A stretch of 64,000 bases of DNA from Terasakiella magnetica. Its GTDB lineage: Bacteria; Pseudomonadota; Alphaproteobacteria; Rhodospirillales; Magnetospirillaceae. The translations under genes were made by a program, and so were the position numbers. A model generated the notes under the pieces. That model saw only the letters and a program-made list of their open reading frames with translations. It searched no databases and was not told where the DNA came from. The stretch is taken from contig CACVCF010000667.1 of NCBI GenBank assembly GCA_902729415.1, positions 62,001 to 126,000 of the forward strand, in the 5' to 3' direction. Of the stretch, positions 18,944-28,444 are shown one piece after another (within the stretch, counting starts at the first letter, position 1; each line of letters starts with the position of its first letter).

Positions 18944-19740
18944 TATTGTAGCGAATTACGCTGGCGGGCATCTTGGATTGGCTGGGTTTCCGGCTGTAGC
19001 AGGGTTTCGATGGTGCCGTCCCGGCGCATCTGCCGCAATACTTCTGCCAGACGGGGGGCGAGATCGGCGTGGCGCCGGTTGACATAGTGATAGAGTGGAA
19101 TGCTGGTGATGGGGGGCTCCAGGGCTTTCAGCGGTCCAATCTTGAGCCGGTCGATTTCCAGCCAGCTGGCTGGCCCCATCACGCCGACCTGACAGCGGTC
19201 GTGGCGTAGCATGGCGAGTAACTGCTCCACATTGTTGGCCAACATGCGGTTGAAGCCCTCGGTATTGCGTTCGGCCATCTTCATGCCGCGGGCGATGCAG
19301 ATGGTATAGGGGCGAAGGCTGTCCCAACCGTTCACTGTAAAGGTCAAGCCGGTGGTGAAGGCTATGGCGTTGAAGCTGACCAGAGGCTCGGGAACCCGGA
19401 CCAGACCAGGATAGCTGGCTTCAAGCCCGGCCATGCGCATAACGTCGCCATCGGTCTCGCCATTGTCGGCATGCCGCAGGGAGCGCTCGTGGGGGAGAAA
19501 CTGTTCCGTCGCCTCGATTCCAAGGCGGCGATAGGCTTCGCGCAGGATGCGAAAGCCCTGGGTGGTGGGGACATCGTTCTCGATATGGGAGATCACCACA
19601 TGCTCGACCGCCGCCACCGCCGCATCGATGGTGATGGGAAAGGCAATACAGCAGGCGGTCAGAAGGCGGCGCAATGTGGTCAAGGCTTGATTGTCCTGGC
19701 CGGGAAAGGCCGAACCATAGCATGGCGCCTCTATTTCCAT
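18943..19740 (-). CDS. Periplasmic solute-binding protein (SBP_bac_3-like)
   Basis: 265 residues from the ATG at 19740. A signal-peptide-like stretch, LRRLLTACCIAFPITIDAAVAA, begins only about 22 residues in, so the true start may be the TTG at 19683. The body resembles the bilobed amino-acid-type binding proteins: ILREAYRRLGIEATEQFLP after the first strand, an RCQVGVMGP segment, and a C-terminal LAEVLRQMRRDGTIETLLQ, which is a hallmark of the family. No permease or ATPase is nearby. It is divergent from the TPR-CHAT lipoprotein gene, with about 60 bases between. The ligand is unknown. Confidence 0.75.
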   Translation of the reverse strand: MEIEAPCYGSAFPGQDNQALTTLRRLLTACCIAFPITIDAAVAAVEHVVISHIENDVPTTQGFRILREAYRRLGIEATEQFLPHERSLRHADNGETDGDVMRMAGLEASYPGLVRVPEPLVSFNAIAFTTGLTFTVNGWDSLRPYTICIARGMKMAERNTEGFNRMLANNVEQLLAMLRHDRCQVGVMGPASWLEIDRLKIGPLKALEPPITSIPLYHYVNRRHADLAPRLAEVLRQMRRDGTIETLLQPETQPIQDARQRNSLQ

Positions 19741-19799
19741 CCAGGGGATGAAAGAGCATAATCCCTTCTTCATTGTTGGGCTCTGGCATGGAGGACACC

Positions 19800-22700
19800 A
19801 TGGCACGGCGGCCAATTTCAGCGCTGGCGGTGCTGCTAGCGGCGGCATTGTTAAGCGGCTGTCCCGAAAATAAGCCCAGGCTGTCTTTGAGTGAAGCCCG
19901 TGCCGCGACCGACTTCACCACGCGCGGCGGCGGGGAGGGGCGTACCCCCGTATCCACCTTCCGCAGCAGTGCCGACATCCTGGGATTGCTTGAAACCGAA
20001 AAACCCGATCCGGCCAGGATTACCCGGCTGAAGGAGGAGGCCGCCGCCTTGCCGCCCGCGGGGCTTTCATCTTCGCAAGCGGTGGCATTCTATGTTCAGC
20101 GGGGCTTGGCGGCGGGGGAGTTGGGCGGGCTTGAGCAGCGCATCGCGGACCTGATGACGGCCGCCGAGCTGTCTCGCACCCAGCAGGTGGGAGACAGATC
20201 GCGCGTGCTTCAGGAATTGTCCAAGGCCCAACTCCGCGGCGGACGCTTCAACGACGCCATTGCCACCCGCCGTGAGGAAATCGCCTGGATCGAATCTACT
20301 CCATCAGGCCTCAATGGGCGCCTGTTCGGGGCCTATTCCTTCATGACCCAGATCAGCGCCAAGGCAGGGAATTTCAAGGAGGCCGAGGCTTGGCTGGGTA
20401 AGCTGAAACAGCTTTACACCCGATCCCGAAGCTGGAAGTCCATCGATATCTTCGGCCCCAGTTGGGAGGCCTCGACCCTGGACGCCGAGGCGGGACTGGC
20501 GGCCCAGGCCGGCCGGCTGGTGGAGGCGGAAAAGCTGTTCGGCGAACTTCTCGCCGCCATCGACCGCACCATCGAGGCGACGGCCCGCTGGACGCCGGAT
20601 CAAGCTCCTCCCGCCGGAAACCTGGAGCAGTGGCGCGACGACAGAGTGGCGGCCCGCGCTCAGGTCATCGCCCGCCAGGGGCGCTTGCAGGAAGCCGAAA
20701 ATGAGATGCTCCAGGCCTTGGGCAATCAGGTCAAACGGCGCGGGCGCTATGCCGCCGAGACCGCCGACATGCTGCGGGCTTATACCGAACTGCTGCTGGA
20801 ACTGGGCCGGGGCGGCGAGGCGGAAACCCTGGGACGCATCGCCGTGGAGACCTATGGGCAGATCGGCCATCGCCCCGATTCCACCTCTTTGGCGGCGGCG
20901 CGGGTGCTGGTGGGGCGGGCGCTGACCCAATTGCGGCGTGACCGGGATTCGGTTGCTCTCTTCCGTGAGGTCGAGCAAGGGCTCGCCAATGATCCTAAGC
21001 GGGTCGAGCGTCTGGTGGGCGGCAATGCCTCCTACGCCATCTCCCTGATCCGGACCGGTAATCCCCAACAAGCGGTGCGGGTGCTGGAAACCGGGCTGTC
21101 CATGCGGGTGGCGGCCCAAGGCGAGGATCATGTGGAAACCGCCGAAATCCGCGGCCTTCTCGGCGCGGCCAAGGCGGCGGTGGGTGACCGGGCCGGAGCC
21201 ATGGCTGCGTTCAAAACCTCGATCCCGGTGCTGATCCAAGGCGTGGAGGCTGAGAGTGTTGGCGGGGCGCCGGTCCGCCGTATGCGGACCTTCAGGATTA
21301 TCCTGGAAAGCTATATGGGACTGCTGGCCGAATTCGGGGAGCAGATTCAAGGCATGGACGTGATGGCGGAATCCTTCCGCATCGCCGACACCGCCCAGGG
21401 CAGTTCGGTGCAGCAGGCCATCGCCGCCAATGCCGCCCGTGCCGCCGTCCGCGACGCCGACCTGTCCGATCTGGTTCGGCGCGAGCAGGATGGCCGTCAG
21501 CAATTGGCCGCCTTGCGCTCGATGCTGTCGGAATTGCTGGGGTCGCCCTCGGGCCAGACCTCGCCCGAAATCATCACCGCAACCCGACGCGACATCGTCA
21601 CCCTGGATGCGGCGGTAACCAGCCTTAACGGCGAGATCGACCGCCGCTTTCCCGCCTTTGCCGATCTGATGCAGCCCAAGGCGGTCTCTCCCGCCCAGAT
21701 TCAGTCCCTGTTGGTTCCCGGCGAGGCCATGGTTCTGACCTATGTGGGTGAGGACCGGATCTTTGCCTGGGCCATTCCCAAGACCGGGGCCCCGGTCTTC
21801 GCCGCCACGCCGGTGGAGCGGTCGGAACTGAACGGCATGATCCGATCCCTGCGCCAACAATTGGACCCCGAGACCGGCACCGAAATCACCCTTGATCTCG
21901 CCATGGCGCACCGGCTCTACCAACTGGTGCTGGAGCCCGTCGCCGCCGGGTGGCGTGATGCCGCGACCTTGACCGTGGTGCCCGACAAGATGCTGGGGCA
22001 GTTTCCTTTTGCGGCTTTGGTCACAAAAGCTGGGGCCAAGGCCCAGGACGGGCCGGGGCAGCCTTTGTTTTCGGGCTATGCCTCGGTTCCCTGGCTGATC
22101 CGCAATATGGCGGTGGTACAACTGCCCTCGGCGTCATCGCTGGTGGCGCTGCGGGGCGAAGGATCGGTAGTGACCCATGCCGAGCGGGCCTTCATCGGCT
22201 TTGCCGATCCCTTCTTCAACCTCAAGCAATTGGCCGAGGCGCAGGTTCCGCACCGTGCGACGGTGCGCGGCGCCAATGGCAGGACCATCTCCTTCGTTCG
22301 GCGCAATCTTCCCGATTCCAGGGGGCTCGACACCCGTTCGCTGGCGCGGCTGCCCCGCCTGCCCGATACCGCCGAGGAGGTTTCGGCCATCGCCCAGGTG
22401 CTGGGCGCCGATTCCGCCGATGTGGTGCTGGGGGTGGCGGCCAACACCCGCACTGTCCAAGCCATGGACCTGTCCAACCGCCGGGTGGTGATGTTCGCCA
22501 CCCATGGTCTCAAGGCCGGGGATATCGATGGACTGACCCAGCCCGCCCTTGCCCTGTCGTCGCCCGAGGTTACCCATGTCGGCGGCAGCGGCCTGCTGTC
22601 GGTGGATGATGTGCTGGGGCTGAAGCTCAACGCTGATTGGGTGGTGCTGTCGGCCTGCAATACCGCCGCGCCGGAAGGCGAGGGGGCCGAGGCCATCTCT

Positions 22701-22979
22701 GGCCTGGGCCGCGCTTTCTTTTATGCTGGGACGCGGTCGGTGCTGGTGACCAGTTGGGCGGTCGAGACCACGTCGGCCCGCCTGCTGACCACCGAGACCT
22801 TTCGCCGGGTTGCCGCCGACCCCAAGACCAGCCGGGGCGAGGCGTTACGCCAAGCCATGCTGGCGGTGATGGATTCCCCCGGTCTGCGGAGCGCTTCCAC
22901 CGGCGCCATCGAGTTTTCCTATGCCCATCCCATGTTCTGGGCGCCCTATGTCCTGGTGGGTGACGGACGGGGAAATTAG
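19800..22979 (+). CDS. Lipoprotein with TPR-like repeats and C-terminal CHAT peptidase domain
   Basis: 1059 residues from the ATG after GGAGGACACC. The start ARRPISALAVLLAAALLSGC is a lipoprotein signal with lipobox LSGC, so the protein should be exported and lipid-anchored. Residues about 60-560 are helical with repeating A/G/L spacing typical of tetratricopeptide repeats. Residues about 720-1055 form a CHAT (caspase HetF-associated with TPRs) domain with both catalytic residues, His902 in FATHG and Cys953 in LSACNT, and the usual SGLGRAFFYAGTRSVLVTSW. CHAT proteins are clan CD cysteine proteases. An envelope-located one of this size may process surface or periplasmic proteins, but its target is unknown. 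Confidence 0.9.
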   Translation: MARRPISALAVLLAAALLSGCPENKPRLSLSEARAATDFTTRGGGEGRTPVSTFRSSADILGLLETEKPDPARITRLKEEAAALPPAGLSSSQAVAFYVQRGLAAGELGGLEQRIADLMTAAELSRTQQVGDRSRVLQELSKAQLRGGRFNDAIATRREEIAWIESTPSGLNGRLFGAYSFMTQISAKAGNFKEAEAWLGKLKQLYTRSRSWKSIDIFGPSWEASTLDAEAGLAAQAGRLVEAEKLFGELLAAIDRTIEATARWTPDQAPPAGNLEQWRDDRVAARAQVIARQGRLQEAENEMLQALGNQVKRRGRYAAETADMLRAYTELLLELGRGGEAETLGRIAVETYGQIGHRPDSTSLAAARVLVGRALTQLRRDRDSVALFREVEQGLANDPKRVERLVGGNASYAISLIRTGNPQQAVRVLETGLSMRVAAQGEDHVETAEIRGLLGAAKAAVGDRAGAMAAFKTSIPVLIQGVEAESVGGAPVRRMRTFRIILESYMGLLAEFGEQIQGMDVMAESFRIADTAQGSSVQQAIAANAARAAVRDADLSDLVRREQDGRQQLAALRSMLSELLGSPSGQTSPEIITATRRDIVTLDAAVTSLNGEIDRRFPAFADLMQPKAVSPAQIQSLLVPGEAMVLTYVGEDRIFAWAIPKTGAPVFAATPVERSELNGMIRSLRQQLDPETGTEITLDLAMAHRLYQLVLEPVAAGWRDAATLTVVPDKMLGQFPFAALVTKAGAKAQDGPGQPLFSGYASVPWLIRNMAVVQLPSASSLVALRGEGSVVTHAERAFIGFADPFFNLKQLAEAQVPHRATVRGANGRTISFVRRNLPDSRGLDTRSLARLPRLPDTAEEVSAIAQVLGADSADVVLGVAANTRTVQAMDLSNRRVVMFATHGLKAGDIDGLTQPALALSSPEVTHVGGSGLLSVDDVLGLKLNADWVVLSACNTAAPEGEGAEAISGLGRAFFYAGTRSVLVTSWAVETTSARLLTTETFRRVAADPKTSRGEALRQAMLAVMDSPGLRSASTGAIEFSYAHPMFWAPYVLVGDGRGN

Positions 22980-23494
22980 GGCGTCAGGTCTTTCGGTCGG
23001 ATGAACCGGACCAGCCGCCCGCATCCGGCCTCCAGTTCGGCCCAATGGTCGATCTCCAGGTCGATTTCGGCCAAGGCTCCGGTGGAGAACTTGTCGTTCA
23101 TCCGCCCCAAAGCCTGGGTTTCACCCTGATGGCATACCAAAATCGAGGCAAGGCGACCGAGGCCGGGATTGTGGCCGATCAGCATGACCGAGGTGGTGTG
23201 GTCGTCCAAGGCCCGCAGACGGTTGAGCAAATCACCCTTGCCCGCTTCATAAAGAGATTCCTCGATCGCGGCCGAGACCCCTTCCATCACCGGTTCGATG
23301 GCGTCCCAGGTGGCGCGGGTCCGAACCGCGCCTGAAACCAGCACCAGACCGGGGCGGATATGGGACTTCGCCAGGAATGCCGCCATGGCGTGGGCGCTCT
23401 GCTCACCCCGCAGATTGAGGGGGCGTTCGAAATCGTCCAGGCTGGTGTCGTCCCAACTGGATTTGGCGTGGCGCAGAAGAAAGAGTTTTCTCAT
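22976..23494 (-). CDS. SixA-like phosphohistidine phosphatase
   Basis: 172 residues from the ATG at 23494, which has GGTGAAG upstream; an earlier frame start adds a spurious tail. It begins MRKLFLLRHAKSSW, the RHG/RHA active-site motif of the histidine phosphatase superfamily. FERPLNLRGEQSAHAM and VSGAVRTRATW are typical of SixA, and GHNPGL carries the second His. It removes phosphate from phosphohistidine or small phosphoesters in the cytoplasm. It is divergent from ppk1, a common neighbour. Its stop overlaps the stop of the CHAT gene by a few bases. Confidence 0.88.
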   Translation of the reverse strand: MRKLFLLRHAKSSWDDTSLDDFERPLNLRGEQSAHAMAAFLAKSHIRPGLVLVSGAVRTRATWDAIEPVMEGVSAAIEESLYEAGKGDLLNRLRALDDHTTSVMLIGHNPGLGRLASILVCHQGETQALGRMNDKFSTGALAEIDLEIDHWAELEAGCGRLVRFIRPKDLTP

Positions 23495-23584
23495 GATCTT
23501 CACCGGCTCAAGCCATGACAGCGTTGGTAATAGCATATATAAATGAATACGGGGATGCCACGCTCACCCGGATGGAGAGACGTT

Positions 23585-25729
23585 GTGACAGAATCTGCGG
23601 TAATTGAAGTCCCTCGCATCGACCTGGAGTCCAAGGAGCGCTTCATCAACCGTGAACTCTCCTGGCTGGCTTTCAATGGCCGGGTCATTGATGAGGCGTT
23701 TAACCCTCATCATCCGTTGCTGGAGCGTTTGCGCTTCCTCTCCATCTCGGCGGCAAATCTCGACGAGTTCTATATGGTCCGTGTCGCCGGCCTTAAAGGC
23801 CAGGTGGACGCTGGAATCATGACCACCAGCCAGGACGGTTTGACCCCGGCCCAGCAATTGGCCGCCATCAATGGCCGGGCCGCCGAGCTTCTGAACGCCC
23901 AGATGCAGTGCTGGCGCGACCTCAAGGGCGAGATGCGCAAGGCCGGGATCGACGTCATCGATCGCTCCGAGCTGACCAAGACCGACATGAAGTGGCTGGA
24001 AACCCGCTTCATGGAATACGTGTTTCCGGTACTGACGCCGCTGGCTATCGATCCGGCGCACCCGTTCCCGTTCCTGCCCAATGCCGGGTTCGCCATGGTG
24101 CTGCACCTGTTCCGTCTGGATGACGGCGAGGTGCTGCGTGCCTTGTTGCCGCTGCCCAGCCAGGTCGAGCGTTTCACCCGTCTTCCGGGTGATTCTATCC
24201 GCTTTCTGCCGCTGGAGGAACTGGTCACCTTGTTCCTCGACCACATCTTTCCCGGCTTTCGCATGGAAGGCCAGGGGCTGTTCCGGGTCATCCGCGATTC
24301 CGAGATGGATATCGACGAAGAGGCCGAGGATCTGGTCCGGGTGTTCGAAAGCGCCTTGAAGCGCCGCCGCCGGGGCAATGTCATCCGCCTCAGCTTTAAC
24401 GCCGGGATCTCCGACGACCTCAAGCAGCTTGTCATCAACGAGATGCATGTGGATCAGGGCGACGTGTTCGAGATCGACGGCCCCTTGGGGCTGGTCGATA
24501 CCCGCAAGCTGATCGTGGACGAGCGGCCCGATCTTCTGTTTCCGCCCTACAACGCCCGTTTTCCCGAGCGGGTGCGCGATTTCGGCGGCGATTGCTTTGC
24601 CGCCATCCGCAAGAAGGACATTGTCGTCCATCACCCGTTCGAAAGCTTCGACGTGGTGGTGCAGTTCATCCGTCAGGCCGCCCGCGACCCCCAGGTGGTG
24701 GCCATCAAACAGACGCTGTACCGCACCAGCGCCGACAGCCCCATCGTCAAGGCCCTGGTCGAAGCCGCCGAGGCGGGTAAGTCGGTGACCTGCATGGTCG
24801 AGCTGAAGGCTCGCTTCGATGAAGAGGCGAATATCCGCTGGGCCAGGGATCTGGAACGAGCCGGCGCTCAGGTGGTGTTCGGATTTTTGGAGCTGAAGAC
24901 CCACGCCAAGATTTCGCTGGTGGTACGGCGTGAAGGCGGTTCGCTGGTCAATTACGTCCATTTCGGGACCGGCAATTACCACCCCATCACCGCCAAGATC
25001 TATACCGACCTGTCGTTCTTCACCTGTGATCCCGGCCTGTGCCGCGATGCTGCCAAGACCTTCAACTACATGACCGGCTATGCCACGCCGGAGAAGATGG
25101 AAAGTCTGGTCATCGCCCCTATCAAGCTGCGCAAGAAAGCCATGGCGCTGATCAATCAGGAGGTCGAGAACGTCAAGGAGGGCAAGCCCGGCGCCATCTG
25201 GGCCAAGATGAACTCACTGGTCTGTCCGCTGTTGATCGATGCCCTTTATCGCGCCTCCCAGGCGGGAGTGAAGATCGATCTGGTGATCCGCGGTATCTGC
25301 TGCCTGCGGCCCGGCGTACCCGGCCTGTCCGAGAATATCCGGGTCAAGAGCATCGTCGGACGCTTTCTCGAACATTCGCGCATCTTCTGCTTCGGCAACG
25401 GCCACCGCCTGCCGTCGCGTCACGCCAAGATCTATATTTCGTCAGCCGATTGGATGCCGCGCAACATGGATTGGCGGGTGGAATCCTTCGTTCCCATCGA
25501 AAACTCCACCGTTCACCGTCAGGTGCTGGACCAGATCATGGTCGCCAACCTCAAGGATCAGGCCCAGACATGGCTGCTGCGTTCCGATGGCGTCTACGAG
25601 CGTATCAAGCCCGAGGAAGGGGCATTCAACGCCCACACCTACTTCATGACCAATCCGTCGCTGTCGGGGCGCGGCAGTGCGCTCGAACGGGGACGGAAGC
25701 CGAAACTGCAGATCGCCAAGGCAGAGTAG
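23585..25729 (+). CDS. ppk1: Polyphosphate kinase 1
   Basis: 714 residues from the GTG at 23585 with GGAGAG just upstream; an ATG at 23543 would add 14 residues lacking family similarity. It starts with the conserved [15 protein letters not shown]. The catalytic core shows [15 protein letters not shown], the first phosphohistidine region [25 protein letters not shown] and [17 protein letters not shown]. It polymerises ATP gamma-phosphate into polyphosphate. Exopolyphosphatase follows after six bases, so synthesis and breakdown share one operon. Confidence 0.96.
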   Translation: MTESAVIEVPRIDLESKERFINRELSWLAFNGRVIDEAFNPHHPLLERLRFLSISAANLDEFYMVRVAGLKGQVDAGIMTTSQDGLTPAQQLAAINGRAAELLNAQMQCWRDLKGEMRKAGIDVIDRSELTKTDMKWLETRFMEYVFPVLTPLAIDPAHPFPFLPNAGFAMVLHLFRLDDGEVLRALLPLPSQVERFTRLPGDSIRFLPLEELVTLFLDHIFPGFRMEGQGLFRVIRDSEMDIDEEAEDLVRVFESALKRRRRGNVIRLSFNAGISDDLKQLVINEMHVDQGDVFEIDGPLGLVDTRKLIVDERPDLLFPPYNARFPERVRDFGGDCFAAIRKKDIVVHHPFESFDVVVQFIRQAARDPQVVAIKQTLYRTSADSPIVKALVEAAEAGKSVTCMVELKARFDEEANIRWARDLERAGAQVVFGFLELKTHAKISLVVRREGGSLVNYVHFGTGNYHPITAKIYTDLSFFTCDPGLCRDAAKTFNYMTGYATPEKMESLVIAPIKLRKKAMALINQEVENVKEGKPGAIWAKMNSLVCPLLIDALYRASQAGVKIDLVIRGICCLRPGVPGLSENIRVKSIVGRFLEHSRIFCFGNGHRLPSRHAKIYISSADWMPRNMDWRVESFVPIENSTVHRQVLDQIMVANLKDQAQTWLLRSDGVYERIKPEEGAFNAHTYFMTNPSLSGRGSALERGRKPKLQIAKAE

Positions 25730-25735
25730 GCATTC

Positions 25736-27220
25736 ATGAAGATCAAGCTTAGGCAGGAGCCCGTCGGTATCGTCGATATCGGGTCGAACTCCATTCGCCT
25801 GTGCGTGTATGACATCGCCCATCGGGTGCCGGTGCCGCTGTTCAACGAGAAAGCGGTGTGCGGTCTGGGCAAGGGGCTGGGGATGACCGGCCGCCTCAAT
25901 CCCGAGGGCGTCGAGGCGGCTCTGGCGGCGGTAGGGCGGTTCGTCACCCTGTGCCGCGCCATGGAGGTGGAGTGGCTGGATGTTCTGGCCACCGCGGCAG
26001 TGCGTGACGCTACCGATGGCGACGCCTTCGTGCGTGAGATCGAGCGGCGCCTGGATGTGGAGGTCAAGATACTGTCCGGCGGCCAGGAGGCCAAGATGGC
26101 CGCCATGGGAGTACTGTGCGGCACACCCGACGCAGATGGGATCGTCGCTGATCTGGGCGGCGGTTCGCTGGAGCTGGTGACGGTGGCGGGCGGCGATTTC
26201 GGCCTGCACACCACCATGCCGCTGGGGCTGTTGCGTCTGGCCGAAGCTTCGGCAGAGGACAAGGTTCGGGCGGGCTCCATCGTCGAGGGCCATCTGAAGA
26301 ATATACCCTGGCTGGGTGAAGGTAAGGGCCGCAATCTCTACGCTGTCGGCGGGGCATGGCGTTCCATCGCCCGCATCTGCATCGCCCAGACCCAGCATCC
26401 CCTGACCGTTCTCGACAATTTTTCCCTTGATGCCCGCGAAGCGGTGCGCATTCTCGATCTGGTTTCCAGCCAAAGCCGCAAATCGCTGGAGAAGGTTCCG
26501 GGGGTGTCGCGCAAGCGGGTGGGGGGGCTGCCGCTGGCTGCTCTGGTACTGGAAAAGGTCATCCGAGCAGTGGGGCCAAACCGGCTGGTGTTCTCCATCT
26601 ATGGCATGCGTGAAGGCCAGTTCTATAAGCGCCTGCCCGACAAGATGAAGGCCCAGGACCCGCTGCTGTCGGTCTGCCGTCATATGGCGGCACTTAATTC
26701 CCGCTTCCCCGAGCATGGCGACGAGTTGCTGGCCTGGATGGCGCCGCTGTTCCCCGAGGAGAGCCAGCGCGAAAGCCAATTGCGCCACGCCGCCTGCCTG
26801 CTGTCGGACATTTTTTGGAACGAACACCCCGATTACCGGGCCGAACAGGCATTCCTGCGGGTACTGCGGTTGCCCTTTATGGGCGTCGGGCATCGTCACC
26901 GCGCCGCCATCGCCTTTGCCGTCTATTGCCGCTATCAGAGCGGCGATGATTCATCGTTGGTGGGCCGTTTTATCCAATTACTGGACGAGGCCGCCGCCCG
27001 CCGCGCCCGCATTGTCGGCTTGGCATTGCGGTTGGCCCACACCCTGTCGGGTGGTGCCCCCAACCTGCTGCGTCAGACCCGGTTGGTGATCGAGGGTGGC
27101 TATCTGGTGTTGGAGGTTCCCAGCAAGAATCCGGCCTTCGCCATCGAGATCGACCGCAGCTTCGACCGTCTTGCCAAGGTCTTGGATTGTGAGGCTCTTG
27201 TCGTGCGGCGGGTGAAGTGA
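25736..27220 (+). CDS. ppx: Exopolyphosphatase / GppA family phosphatase
   Basis: 494 residues. It opens with the acetate-kinase/Hsp70-type phosphate loop VGIVDIGSNSIRLCVYD, followed by a second loop DLGGGSLELVTV. An HD-like helical C-terminal half is present (about 310-490). It removes terminal phosphates from polyphosphate, or the 5' phosphate of pppGpp. It sits directly behind ppk1 and overlaps the next gene by four bases (GTGA), so the three are co-transcribed. Confidence 0.94.
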   Translation: MKIKLRQEPVGIVDIGSNSIRLCVYDIAHRVPVPLFNEKAVCGLGKGLGMTGRLNPEGVEAALAAVGRFVTLCRAMEVEWLDVLATAAVRDATDGDAFVREIERRLDVEVKILSGGQEAKMAAMGVLCGTPDADGIVADLGGGSLELVTVAGGDFGLHTTMPLGLLRLAEASAEDKVRAGSIVEGHLKNIPWLGEGKGRNLYAVGGAWRSIARICIAQTQHPLTVLDNFSLDAREAVRILDLVSSQSRKSLEKVPGVSRKRVGGLPLAALVLEKVIRAVGPNRLVFSIYGMREGQFYKRLPDKMKAQDPLLSVCRHMAALNSRFPEHGDELLAWMAPLFPEESQRESQLRHAACLLSDIFWNEHPDYRAEQAFLRVLRLPFMGVGHRHRAAIAFAVYCRYQSGDDSSLVGRFIQLLDEAAARRARIVGLALRLAHTLSGGAPNLLRQTRLVIEGGYLVLEVPSKNPAFAIEIDRSFDRLAKVLDCEALVVRRVK

Positions 27221-27669
27221 CCCGCCTGTTTATCGATGGCGATGCCTGCCCGGTCAAGGACGAGGTCTTCAAGGTGGCCAACCGCTACGGCCTTGCCTGC
27301 GTCGTGGTGGGAAATGCCTGGCTGCGCCTGCCCGACGATCCGTTGCTGTCCATGATCGTGGTGCCGGAAGGCCCCGATGCCGCCGATGATCGCATCGCCG
27401 AGATGATCGAGCGGGGCGATGTCTGCGTCACCAATGACATTCCGCTGGGCAGCCGTTGCCTCCTCAAAGGAGCCCTGGCGCTGCGACCTAACGGCAAGGC
27501 CTTTACCGAGGCTTCCATCGGCGATGCTCTGGCCACCCGTGAGCTGATGAATGTGCTGCGCGAGACCGGCACCATGACCGGCGGCCCGGCGCCATTTTCC
27601 AAGCAGGACCGGTCGCGCTTTCTCTCGGCGCTCGATACCATGGTGCATCAGGCCAAGCGTTTGGGCTGA
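27217..27669 (+). CDS. YaiI/YqxD family protein (DUF188, UPF0178)
   Basis: 150 residues from a GTG overlapping the ppx stop. It starts MTRLFIDGDACPVKDEVFKVA, and also shows CVTNDIPLGSRCL and a C-terminal KQDRSRFLSALD, all typical of the UPF0178/DUF188 family, a PIN-like fold. Biochemical role is not established; a nuclease-like activity is possible from the acidic residues. It is the last gene of the ppk1-ppx unit. Confidence 0.9.
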   Translation: MTRLFIDGDACPVKDEVFKVANRYGLACVVVGNAWLRLPDDPLLSMIVVPEGPDAADDRIAEMIERGDVCVTNDIPLGSRCLLKGALALRPNGKAFTEASIGDALATRELMNVLRETGTMTGGPAPFSKQDRSRFLSALDTMVHQAKRLG

Positions 27670-27694
27670 GGGTCGTATCAAGGTCTGCGGGTGG

Positions 27695-28315
27695 TCAGGC
27701 TTTCGCCAGGATCCGCTCCAGCACCTCGGCCAGGGCCATGGGGGCCATGGTGCCGTCGGCTTCGGCCAGACCGGCTTGGGCATGAGCCCAGATTCCATGC
27801 TGGGCGCCAAGGACGGGAGTCCGCACCGCTTCGCCTAGAAGCGAACGCTTGCAGGCGTCGGCATCGGCGGAATTGAAGGCACGGCAGGCTAGGGGACGGT
27901 CGGCATGAAGACCGCACAAGCCGTTATCTTCCAGCACCGGACAGCGGATACGCGCCGCCCACCAATCGCGCTGGTCAAGGCCGCGGCCACGCGTCATGGC
28001 GTCCCTGGTGCGGGTGGCAAGAATGGTTCGGCGTTCCGGCGGCAAGGCGGCAATGGCCTGGGCGAGAAGGGCGGCTTCGGCACCGGTGATGCCGACGATC
28101 TGGTGACAGCACCACGCGCATCCGGCGGCGCAGGCCAAGCCGTCCACCTGCGGCTTCAGGTCGAGGGCATCGACCACCTGGGCGAAAAAGGCATCGGTGG
28201 CGGTGATGGTGGCGCGGGCGGCGGCGGCTGGGCCGAGACCATCGCTCAGGGCCTGGACTGCGGCCGCCTGGGCGGCCCGCTTGGCGTCGGAATAGCCGAG
28301 GCCATCCGCCGACAT
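27695..28315 (-). CDS. YkgJ-type cysteine-cluster protein
   Basis: 206 residues from the ATG at 28315; a TTG at 28333 would add six residues. The metal-cluster signature is present: CAAGCAWCCHQIVGITGAEA, then RCPVLEDNGLCGLHADRPLACR. The spacing CxxxCxxCC ... CxxxxxxxC fits the YkgJ/Fe-S cysteine-cluster family (PF03692). It probably binds iron-sulfur or zinc in the cytoplasm. Function of the family is unknown. It converges on the DUF188 gene. Confidence 0.82.
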   Translation of the reverse strand: MSADGLGYSDAKRAAQAAAVQALSDGLGPAAAARATITATDAFFAQVVDALDLKPQVDGLACAAGCAWCCHQIVGITGAEAALLAQAIAALPPERRTILATRTRDAMTRGRGLDQRDWWAARIRCPVLEDNGLCGLHADRPLACRAFNSADADACKRSLLGEAVRTPVLGAQHGIWAHAQAGLAEADGTMAPMALAEVLERILAKA

Positions 28316-28444
28316 ATCAGTCCGCCGCGTCAATGAAATGACGGGGCGGATGTCCCTCGCCGGGCGGGCGTATCCGCGCCCTTGGCCGCCGCCTCAACGG
28401 CGGCAAGATCCCGCTGAACGTGTCGGTTCGCACGTTCACCAGGA

